NCBI GenBank assembly: GCA_023213315.1
Contig: JAKCPI010009545.1
Span: 124,001-188,000 of the forward strand
Length of the DNA stretch: 64,000 nt
Direction of reading: 5' to 3'
Origin: Euborellia annulipes
Taxonomy: Eukaryota > Arthropoda > Insecta > Dermaptera > Anisolabididae
Shown one piece after another: positions 43,536-54,500 of the stretch. The position numbers and the translations under genes are program-made. The notes under the pieces are model-generated. The model made no database searches and was not told where the DNA came from. It saw nothing but the letters and a program-made list of their open reading frames with translations. Every line of letters starts with the position of its first letter. Positions within the stretch are counted from its first letter, which is position 1.

Positions 43536-43798
43536 ATATAAATACAAATCAAATTTTTAAGTATTAATTTTTAAAATTTTACAATAAAAATAAATTTTTT
43601 TTTGAAAAAAAGTATTTTTTTTTTCAAATCTCGGGGGGGGGGTAATTACCCCCTTTATATTTGAATAAGACCTCGAACTTGACAAATCAGATATATTTAA
43701 CAATTTTTTTTAGGGGGGGGTCTGTTGATTTTATAATAGCTCTTAAAAAGTCAAGAGCAGACCACACTTCTCCGCCATCGTTCTATCTAAGCCACTGT

Positions 43799-44332
43799 TA
43801 GGGCTGGACGGTAAACCGGTTTACCGGTAAAAGTCGGTAAAAATTTTTTACCGAAAACGCGGTAACGAACCTCTAATTCGGTAAAAACCGGTTTTTTTTC
43901 GAAAGTCGTTTCGAAAACCTATTTTTTCGGACGGTAAAAAATTTTGGTTCCGCGAAAAAAAAATGTTCCGCGGCGGCAAACTTTGATTCCGTGGCGGCAA
44001 ATTCCGGTTCCGCGGGCGGCAAAAAAATTGGCGTCTCTAAAAAAAAGGTAAAATATTTTTTCGGACGGGAAAAAATTTTGGTTCCGCGAAAAAAAATGTT
44101 CCGCGGCGGCAAATTCCGGTTCCGCGGGCGGCAAAAAAATTGGCGTCTCTAAAAAAAAAAAGGTAAAATATTTTTTCGGACGGGAAAAAATTTTGGTTCC
44201 GCGAAAAAAAATGTTCCGCGGCGGCAAACTTTGGTTCCGCGGGCGGTAAAAAATTTTTACCGACTTTCGAGAAAAACCGGTTTTTTTTCATTATCGAGGT
44301 CGGTAATGAAAATCCATTACCGTCCAGCCCTA
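43799..44332. mobile_element. hAT-type element with internal 115-134 bp tandem repeats
   Basis: GCCACTGT is duplicated exactly at 43791-43798 and 44333-44340. The ends are TAGGGCTGGACGGTAA and its perfect inverse. Subterminal ACCGGTTT/GGTAA motifs recur. The interior holds three units beginning CGGACGG at 43928, 44062 and 44177, each with GGTTCCGCG and GTTCCGCGGCGGC. The three overlapping minus-strand open frames here are products of the repeat, not genes. Confidence 0.88.
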
Positions 44333-44506
44333 GCCACTGTTAATAAGGCATTATTATATTTAGTTTGTCTCTGAAATTTTAAGTAGGCCTAAATTCTTGA
44401 AAAGGCTGTCCTTATCGTTGATAAATTGAACTCGATTTTCGTTTTTGGCTAATTGTCGTCTCATCATTTGTGATCATCATGATTGAATCTTCTGTTTTGA
44501 TGAACC

Positions 44507-44942
44507 ATGTCGTACTTGTATCCGGTCATGTCCAATCGACAGATGTTATCAAAGGCCAGTCGTCTCCATGGCGTCGACCTGTAAGTAGAAAATAAAATAC
44601 ATAAGTGTAATAACAAATCAACATATCATATACCTACTAATTGTTTTTTTTTTTTTACTCAGTTTAAAATTTGACTAGTTATTAGGCGTAATAATAAATT
44701 AAAAAGAAATTCATTATAAGAGGTATTTATTCAGATTGGTTTGCAGAAATGGCCATGTTTACTGTTCTGGACACATTCTGCTCTTCTATGACCATAATTT
44801 ATTATCCATTAGGCCGAATACCTTTGAGGTTTGGAAACAAAAAGAAATTATCTTCGAGATTACATTTAACTCATCGTCTCATCCTGAAAAACCCACAAGT
44901 ATAAAACATCCAATAACATATGATATCAATGCCCTTAGATAG
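44507..44942 (+). CDS. Doubtful two-exon small ORF
   Basis: An ATG at 44507 opens 24 codons (starting MSYLYPVMSNRQMLSKASRL) to a perfect GTAAGT donor at 44581. After a short intron, an acceptor TTTATTCAG ending at 44734 leads in matching phase 2 to 69 codons that stop at TAG 44940-44942. The joined product would be about 93 residues with no recognised domain. AATAAA follows at about 45008. The region has higher base complexity than its surroundings. There is no family match, so this could be chance or part of a lost transposon gene. Confidence 0.25.
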
Positions 44943-47598
44943 ATCCAATCCTTCGATCCAGTTTCGCTATTAAAATATTGTAGCGATTAGGGATTATTTT
45001 AATACAGAATAAAATAAAATATAGTTTGTTTTATCTTCTGTTTTATCTGTTTTTTTGTTTGTTTTAAATATGGTCGGATGACTCATTCCAGTTCTTCGTG
45101 CATCTAATGACCTAATGGTTTCGATAGCACGGTTACTCAATTATAAGAATAATTGCAAAATCGGCTCGGTGCTCCTTCCTTATTTAATCTCTGTGTTTGT
45201 TGGTGTTCGAGAGGCCACAGGAGGAAGGAGCAGCGCTAGTTCGAAAAACAACCAAACCGTCCGTGCGTAAAATTAGAAAACTCAATCTCTTGATGTTTTT
45301 GCTTGGATAGACTGCTACAATTTTCGGCTTGTGAAATAAACGTGGAAAAAATGGCTGGCAGGATACAATCTAAGTTTGTATATTGTTGGATGAATGAATT
45401 TCGGGTCTTTTGAAGGGAGCCTACTCCTTCACCTCGTCGTCCTAAAACACTAAACCGAAGTTTAAGTTTGTCGCGCGGAACGGTCACGGATCGTTGCCTT
45501 TCAATCCATCAACCCTTAAATAACATCAAGACAATAGACCCGCTAATTTATTAGCATCTCAGATCATTACTTGCCTACAAGGTCACAAAATTTCATTTAT
45601 TAATAGTTAGTGATAAATCCAAAAAGTATCAGAATAATGACGATTTTGGTTTATGAGTAATAAATAAAAATACATTTCTTTTTGTTTATCTTATTAAAAA
45701 TTTGAATTTTATTTTTTTATATAGAGTTTATTAAATAAAATAATTTATTACATTTTTTGAACTTATAGCTCAAATATCTAATCTTGGTTTGGGTTTTGAA
45801 CTTCCAAACTCTCTATGTTTTGAATTGTTATGTTACTGAATAAGAGTTTATACGTAGTTAGCTAATGCAAATTTTCTAGCTACGGTTGTGTTTAATAATT
45901 TTAAATTGTTAAATTCACAAGAAACATTTACTATAATTTAAGTAAAATTAAACCCTTTTTTTATTGTTTATTTTCAGATATAAAAATGCAAAGCATAAGA
46001 TTCTAAAAATGAGAAAATATAATTTCTTTTTATTGGATTTAAGGAAGCTTACTTTAATAGAGTTTATTTATCTTAAGCAGCTTTTAAGTTAAAATGATAC
46101 TGAATCTCTATTCGAGAATTTTACTCTATCGAAGCATTTACATCCACCTTATGTGATTATGAATGAATGGATAACTCAAAGTGAGGTAGCGGTGGAAATT
46201 AGATTGGATTGATTATATATATATATGAGTTGATAGTATGAGTGTTCCGAAATAATATCCGGCTTGTGGAGATGTTCATCAGCAGTTATAATCATATTGT
46301 GGCGACAATGAGCCGGATAATGCGTCATTTAATGACAATTGAAGGCGTAACGCCTGATGTGTTATACCTCAAACTGCTTTTACAACACACAGAGTGTTAA
46401 ACCTTTTTTTAAGTTTTCTAATTCATTAAGCTTTTATTCCTTTCTTTCCCCTGAGTAATGGAAAAGGAAATTTACAACTAACACTCTTTAACTTATTTTA
46501 TTTAGTTGAGTGTTAAGGAGAGGAAGTGATGATTTAAAAAAACATGAATTGTTTATTAATGATTAAGCTAAAAGTAATTAAATATGATGAGTTAAGGACA
46601 ATCAATTAATCGTGAGTTTGAAGAGGAAACAGGTTACTATTATAAAGAACGGCGGGGGGGGAGGGCTGTGTATATAATACAGTATATAGAAGATCGCGTG
46701 CTGTGAGTTTTGAGTTTCTAAATTGAATTGAATTCAACGAATCCTATCTATATATACTCTAACACCTCGTTGAGAAATCTTATTTGATTTCCTGTTAATT
46801 TCCTTTGAGCAGAGCAACTCATTCCCTTTTAGTTTGACATGCAAACTATGACGCACCAAGAGCGTGACTTTAAGCAGTGTCAACAAGTGCTATGATCTAA
46901 AAAGCCTTAAGATACAAGCCCCTAAATATGTTGAATAATTTTTAAAAGTATTTTAATAAATTAATTGGAATTCTCATGCTAGACTAGTGCTCAAGAAAAA
47001 ATCTAACATTACTTATTAAGTACCTGTCATCGTAAACGAAAGCAGCATGAAGGGAATGCTGGCTGCTGTAAGAAGAGCACAACTCGACCCCAACCACTCA
47101 ACCAGTTCAAGCGCACGAAATTAGCATATTAGGTTCGATTTTTCTAACAAATTTAATTGATGCTCTTTCAAGATGACCTGTTGCTTGAACGATTTTACTA
47201 AGTGCTCTTGACGAAGATGCAGTCTCGACTGAAGCGGAGAATAGCGCGCGTCGTCGGGATCGATGCCTCTTTAGCCACTTTTTGGGAGAAGGGTGCGCAT
47301 GCGCTCATGACCAGGTTATTCTTATGCATTTTCATTTATGATCTTAAATTAAAATTTCAAAACAAATGGAGTTATTGTTTTCTGACAAAAATTTTGAATT
47401 AACTAATGAAGATTCTAGCCAAATACATTCTACACAACCAGCCAGAGATAAGGAGCCCATCTGAAGATTTAACAATTTACAAAAAACAGAAAAATTGTTA
47501 TATATAGTCGTTTTTTGGAAATTTGGATGAATGAAACAAACCTGTCTTTTTAAAATAATCATTACATCTTTCTTTATTTAAATCATTAATATTGTCAT

Positions 47599-47985
47599 TA
47601 GTAGCGTATCCAGGTGGGGGCGAAGAGGGGCGCTCGCCCCCCCCCCGCCCCAGGCGCATCAAGCCTTTGGCGCCCCTCGATTCCGACATAGGTGCCCTAG
47701 CGCATCCGGCTTTCCTGCTTTTTACCTAAATATCCGGCTTTTTTCCCCGGAATCTCCAGCTTTTTCCCAAAATCTCCTGCTTTTTTTTGAAACTTCATAA
47801 TAAATTCATTTTACATCACAAATTCGGAGAAAAATTACAAAAAAAAAGCTCGAACGAGATTCGAATACTAAAAAAAAAGGTCCAATGAGATTCGAATAGC
47901 CTATTAAAAAAAAAGCTCGAACGAAAAACGGAGCCCCAGTTGGGCTTCGCCCCCCCCCCGCCCTCAAAGGCTAGTTACGTCGTTG
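47599..47985. mobile_element. hAT-type MITE
   Basis: The ends TAGTAGCGTATCCAG and, inverted, CAACGACGTAACTAG align without gaps. The flanks ATTGTCAT (47591-47598) and ATTGTCTT (47986-47993) differ at one base. G/C runs lie inside both ends. Confidence 0.7.
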
Positions 47986-48925
47986 ATTGTCTTGTATATG
48001 TTATGCCGAAATGAGGAAATTGCCTGATTCGTGAAATCGGCATTCGTAATTGCGGCAAGCCCCTTGCCCATATTTTTTGTTAGTTTTACTTATTTCAGAA
48101 AAAATGGCTAATGCTTTTTCGTCTTTTATACTAACTGTAACAGCCAAAAGTATACTCTCTAGCAGAGGACAAAGGACTAAATCGGTTAGAGCAAAAAACC
48201 TTTAAGCTATGCACCAACTTCTAATTAATTAATCTTATAAAAAAATAATTAATTAACATCAGATTGTTAATTTAATTATTTATTTGTGGGATAGGATTGG
48301 AAAATAGATATTTGGGGATTTGAAAAAGGGAAAGTCAATTATTATTTGTACAAGTTGCGTGGTTCGTCTAGCTAAGAGGAGCTCCGCCCCCTGGACCCCC
48401 GACTCTGACTCGGGCCCGCCATCTTTCCTTTTCTATAATCTTTATAGACTATTTATTTTTTTTAACATATTCAAAATTCCTTCTGGCTGTGAAATATCCA
48501 AGTGAAAATAGATATAATTTGGACAGAAAGAAGGAAAAATTGGATAAGATTTCTAATTTGTTTCGATCGAATATAATTTTATTCAAAATTGGCCTACCAA
48601 TTTCGTTCGAAAAACATTGAACTTGTATGATTGCAGAATTTATTACCTTTGAAAAACTATTAGTATATTTATGAAATATTGATCTGAATTTTACCATGTA
48701 TTTGTGATAATTCAATCAAAATAATTAAATAACTTTTTTTTTTAGTTCAAATTATATTTTCCTATCAAAAATTATATTAATTAGGGCTTTTGTAAGTTTT
48801 TTTGAATTCTTTACACATTACTATAGACGCATTTTAATTTTGGGCTGTTACAAAAAGAATAATGGCCGGGGGGGGGGGGGGGGGCGGGGGGGGGAGAATA
48901 GCTTTGGTATACCTATGGTAAAGGG

Positions 48926-49301
48926 CAGTGGCGTATTCAGGGGGGCAGGGCCCCCCCCAAAGTCTTCTCCAGAACAAAAAAATACCTATTGTTTTCCCTA
49001 ATGATTTTTTTTTAAATATTTATTTTATTAACTCTCATAAATTTTAAAATCTAAAAAAAAAAAACATAAATAATTGGAAAAATCTCTAATATTTACGAAT
49101 TTTGTATTAAAATTATTTTTTATTTCAAGAAAAAAAAATTTTATTTTATTTGTTTTTTATTTATAATTATTATATTATTTAAAAAAAATTTCTCCACTTT
49201 AAGTTTCTTGGAGAAGGGGGGGGGGGGGGTTCTCCGCCCCTGGGTGTTCATAAAACTTTTGAGCCCCCCCCCCCCAAGCAGAAATCCTGGCTACGCTACT
49301 G
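48926..49301. mobile_element. hAT-type MITE with 8-bp target duplication
   Basis: GTAAAGGG is repeated at 48918-48925 and 49302-49309. The ends CAGTGGCGTATTCAGG and inverted CAGTAGCGTAGCCAGG match closely. Length 376 bp, with long C and G runs and an AT-rich middle. Confidence 0.88.
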
Positions 49302-49994
49302 GTAAAGGGTACATGAATTAAGTAGCAAAATAGGTAATGCTAACTAAACAATCACAGAAAAAAAGAACAAAATATAAATTAAAAGAAAAAGATAAAAAAA
49401 AATTATATTTGAAAGAAAATTTAAAATTAGTCACCCTATATTATATTATACAATTTTACTCTTATACAAAATATAAAATTCTTTTTTTTGTTTAGAAAAT
49501 AAAATACTTAATTGACTTTCTAAGCGTGGTCTAACTTCATCCAATTAAGTTTGCATATTTTATTGTTGAAATGAACCGTTTTCTTCTAAGATTGATACTA
49601 AATTCAACGCTTTTGCTTCAGGGCGAATAAATCATTAACAAGATTTTAATCAACTTAAGGAAGCCCCTGGGAATTAAGATATTTAAATTATATTTTCTTC
49701 TAAAATGAAATCCCCTCAATGAATAATAAATTATAAAACAATTATTTCAAATGGATAGCTATAATTTATTCACAAGGAGAATTAATTAGGGAAAATGCAG
49801 ACTAACTTGTAGGAGGAAACTTTTTCAAAAAATAAGTAAAAAAAAAAAAAAAATAATCAAATATTCTAGCAAGATAATAGAAGAATATCACGAATGTAAG
49901 AAATCATTTAAAATTAGCATTCGATTAAAATAAAATATTTAGATTATAAATATAAGTATAAAAAGAATTCAGGTTGGGAAGATATGAGTTATCG

Positions 49995-50225
49995 ACATAA
50001 CTGAAAAAACCTGGCGGGTCTAGCACAGCACACAACTTTCTCTTACCTTCGATATTGGAAAGTTAGCTACTGTACTGCCACACCAGATTTTTTGTGTCGA
50101 GATATATTTAGTTACCCAGAGAATCTAAAAAATAGTTTTCTATGAAAGAGTAAAGTGTGTTTCAAACAATTTTCAGGGCAAAATGAGAATATACATTTTA
50201 AAGAGTATCTGAAAAATAGTTTGTA
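49995..50225 (-). repeat. Family A copy, inverted
   Basis: The hairpin GGCGGGTCTAGCACAGCACA...CACCAGATTTTTTGTGTCGA is followed by AAGTGTGTTTCAAACAATTT. Confidence 0.75.
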
Positions 50226-50271
50226 TTGTCGTTCTGGCTATTGAGTTGAATCAGGGAAGGGTTGCTGGAGC

Positions 50272-50786
50272 CAGGGGCGCCGGAACGAATTTGAATCAGG
50301 GGGGGGTGGGCAAAAAAATTTTTTTTTGGAAATTAAAATAATTTAATATGTTCAAATAGTATAAAACAAAAACAAATCTACTATAAAGCTTTAAAAATTT
50401 TAAATAAAATCACAATTTTAATAAAATTAAAATTTTAAAAAATTTGCTAGTGATTTCATCAAAAATTTTTTAGGCTATATTTATACTATTTGAAGGAAAT
50501 AAATATTTTTAATTTTCTTCTTTTAATTCAATATAAAATGTTTTTAGAAATTAGAAATACAATAGGGTCTATGTAAAATATTTTGGAAAAAAATGAATTT
50601 CTTACGCTTTTAATTTTTTTTAATTTAAAAGATTTTATTTTTCAAAAGTAAAAATGTATCATTAAAAATAAATGAAATAAAAGAAGACATATTGCCCCCC
50701 TCTGCCCCCTCTTTTAGGATGCCAGGTGGGGAAATGTACCCTTGCGGGCCCCCCCCCACTGGGGGGGCCCAGTTCCGGCGCCTATG
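50272..50786. mobile_element. hAT-type element with 8-bp target duplication
   Basis: GCTGGAGC is found at 50264-50271 and 50787-50794. The ends CAGGGGCGCCGGAAC and inverted CATAGGCGCCGGAAC. Length 515 bp, AT-rich middle, no transposase. Confidence 0.88.
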
Positions 50787-51428
50787 GCTGGAGCAGAGAC
50801 TGGCAGCCAAATTTTTTTCTTTAAATATTTTATTGGGCCTGTTTCATTTGTTCCCTCTCTCAAGATTTTGAAAAAAATAAATAAAAAAGATTATATATAT
50901 TTTTTTAAATTATTCTAATTAACTTAATAATAACATTTTCAAACCTTTTAAAACATTTAATAATGTTGTTTTGAAGTTATAATCTAATTTTAAATAAATA
51001 AATGTATTTGTTATTTTAATATTTATAAACAAAACAAAAACAAGTTAATTAAATATAATGATTTTTTATATTATAAATAATAAATACATTTTTAAAAGGA
51101 CCCCCTAAAGCCGGTGGCCCGATAGCGTTGCTTCCAGTTTTTTCCACTGGTTTGATTCAATCAACTTTGATATTGTAAAATTTTTTCAAAGGGAGGGTAA
51201 AAAAAATAAACAATTTTTTATCAACCAAACTTAAACAAAACCTGAAATGATGTCTCTGCTTGGTTAATTATTTAAGCCTATAGATTATTAAACATATTAC
51301 TACATTTTAATTTATACATTAATTCTGAATTTGAATTTAAAAAGTTTGATATAATTGATTATTTCTTGGCAATTCTGATACTTTATCATTTTTACAATAA
51401 TACTATTATACAATTTTTACTTTTTATC

Positions 51429-51533
51429 CTAGAGGCTATCTTTAATCCATTTTAAATAAGATGCAACTTTGATATAAACTCCAGGAACTCCTTCACGACC
51501 GCATTCTTCAGATCCAAAAGAGGCAATTCCCAC
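51429..51533 (-). CDS. SPH exon 8: C-terminus and stop
   Basis: The acceptor TTTTCAG lies above 51533, entering in phase 0. It encodes VGIASFGSEECGREGVPGVY and IKVASYLKWIKDSL, then TAG at 51429-51431. The GVPGVY motif and final amphipathic helix are the standard C-terminus of the fold. No clear AATAAA was picked out downstream. Confidence 0.93.
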   Translation of the reverse strand: MGIASFGSEECGREGVPGVYIKVASYLKWIKDSL

Positions 51534-54500
51534 CTGAAAATTAAATTATTTTAGTACTTAATTATTATTATATTATGGTACAATGTAAGACCGTGATCAC
51601 CAGAGTCCACTAATCTTGATTATAAACTGATCTGAATTTAAACCAAGTGAAAAATTTCACATATTAACTTAATCGTGAATTTAAAAAAATTGTTTGCAGA
51701 GAGATAATACAAGTTCAAAATGAATTTTTAATCTCAATGCTCGTAGAAAAATAGCTTAAAGATTTATTTTTCATATACCTGGTAAAATTTGCCAGCTAAG
51801 ATATTATCTGAGTTGAGAGAGGTTTGTCGCTCAGCGAGAATGAGAGGTGCACCTCCAAACCCTTTGCATGCATCTTTGTTTAATTCGCCTCCTGCACAAA
51901 GATGTCTTTCCGTGACGGGTAGAAGATTTCGGAAAAGTCGTATACACTGGTCGAGAGGCACAACAGGTACTTGCAACGTTTGTTGGGTGTTTTGTTGCTC
52001 TGTAAAAAATAATTTATACTTTTATAGACTTTGGCTTAGAGGGGAGACAGATAAACGCTGATCTCTAAGTAAATTAATTATTAAAAATTGAAATTTAACA
52101 TGTAGCCAATAAGGAATGTAGATGAAACGCACACATATCGAATTATATACCACTCCTGAGAAAAATAAAGAAACAAAGAACTTCTATTTTTATCAATTAA
52201 CTTGCGTAGAATACGTTAAAATTAAATCAAAATTTTCTGACGAAGGCTTTTAAAAATATTTTAACAAGACAAAAAATTCACGAAAATGTCAGTCCGCCAT
52301 CAGTGTACCATACTTGAAAATAAGTAAGTCACGTGACTCAGACCGGTGCAGCAACGTCGCTTAAAACAAAACTCGTTTCATGCTGTCACATTTTTTTTCC
52401 AAATTTTGATCTTAGTATATTTTCTTCTGATACAAGAGAAAGTAATATTTGTTGTACGAAATTCTAATCTTTATTAATCAATAAATATTAGAATTTGGTA
52501 GAAATTATAATTACCATCTTGTCCAGCCAAAAGTCCCCAGCCGACGAGAAGTGGCCTTCGACCAACTAAACGATTGTTGTCGTTCCCCATCAGACAAACA
52601 GGCTGTGCAGTCACTTGATTAAAAAAATATTCCAATTATATCATAAGCATAGGATATATTTTCTATGAAATAATAGATTATTATATTTAAAAATCTGGTG
52701 TGATGTGCGCCAGTCACACCAGATTTTTTGTGTCTAGATATATTTAGTTTCCCATAGCACCTTAGTTCCAATATTTCTTTAGCAAGTAAAAAATAATTTT
52801 TTAACATTTTTGACACAATTTTTTTTCAGTTTTACTCACTTGAATGAAGTCCGAGACAGATGGAGGGGGTTTGGAGGGGGGGGGATAAATCCCCGGGGCT
52901 CGGACCCATTAAACTTCAGTCATAAATACCAAATTAATTTATTAAATATTCTTCCATTATATTTGTGCTTAATAAATTTCGCATGGAATTTTTTAAAATT
53001 TTTTTAAATAATATTTTGTAATATTAATGAGATACTGTTAATAACTTGGTAAAAAAATTAATAATTACATGTGTATTTAATAGAAGTTTTTAGGATAATC
53101 AGAGCGATGTCATCTTTAAAGGTCTCTCGGTTGTAATCAGGATGAACAATGACATGGGAAATTTCGATTTTCTGTAAACGTTGGGCACAAAATGAATCGT
53201 TACAATCAGGATCTTCCGAGATATCCCATTCGCCGACTGTTACTTGAAATCTGAGAAAAGTTTTATATTAAATAATGAGAATTAGAAAATATTAATAATC
53301 TGTTTGATACTCAACAATTCATGACCTTCCGCTTTGGCAACAGCGCAATGGGCTGTCGTAAGTATTATTTTTGCTCCAATTATACTTCCAAGACAAGGAT
53401 AGTCGATATTACGATTTTTGGTATCTAAAAAAAAAAGAAATGTTATTATATAAAATCTTAACTATTTATTTATTTATTTTCAAATCATAATATATTTTTT
53501 TAGATTTATTTTAATTTTTAAATAAAATTCTATAATCCAGAGTTTTCTGAAAATATTTTCAATTAAATTATCAATTTGTCGTCATTAAATAAATTCCGGT
53601 TCTCAGTTGGTGGCTGACTGAGAATTTCTCGCCAACTGATCGCGGAAGAAAAAACTAACTCATTACAGTCCACCGCGGAACGCGCAAGTGAACGAACTCA
53701 CATTTTAAAACAAGTGTCGGTCCGGCGCGGCTGCCCGCAACCGCCGACGGCTCAAGCCAATTTTTTAAAAATCTTTTTCGGCATCTGAGTTCATTTAGAC
53801 CCCGTTTCTATTTATTGGTACAAAGTCTACCTTAAGAAAGCAAAACAGAACATTATTTATTTCAAGCTTACTGATGTAGCCAACACGGGCAACAAATGGT
53901 AGCGATCCCAATCCTTGTGTAACTTTTTGGAATGCCGCAATTCTCTGTGTCAAGACGCAAATCCGGATCAGTTGGGGGTGGCTTCGGATGATCATCACCA
54001 CCTTGACCAGGCACTCCCCACGGGCTTTGATACCCTGAAAGTGGACAACAGACCATCGGTTCAGTTCCTTTATATCCACAAACCAATTCTCGAAGCCTAA
54101 AAATAATAAAAACCGATAAATTAATTACAGTTATCTTTAACGTGAGTAACTTTGATTTCTTATTTAATTAATTTAATGAATTAACATGATATGTATACAA
54201 GAATATATATCAATTATATTATATATGTCAATTATTATTATTTGAACCGTTTTCCTACCGTGGTGTCAGTTTAGTTATGGTGCACGAATACACTCACCTC
54301 AAACCTAAGTAACCTTCTGAGGTTACGTTATTTCCTATCTCTAACTCCTTCCTATGCAAATGTTCTGTATTAGCTATTTATATATTTATCTATTTATTAA
54401 TATGTATTTTAGTAAATGTTCTTCCTTTTTATTAAAAAAAATTTTTGTTTGAAAAATATTTTTGTTGGGAAGTATGGTAATTATATTTAAAATGTTTTTA

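Noticed and set aside
43873..44291. Three overlapping minus-strand open frames of 79-102 codons with repeated RGTKIF/AAEHFF motifs
   Set aside because: They are translations of the 115-bp tandem repeat inside a delimited hAT element; all frames repeat with the DNA unit and none has a gene-like context.
53795..54079. Separate 94-codon minus-strand gene
   Set aside because: It is the second reading frame of SPH exon 3 followed by intron sequence; only its part LGSLPFVARVGY is coding, after the frame break.
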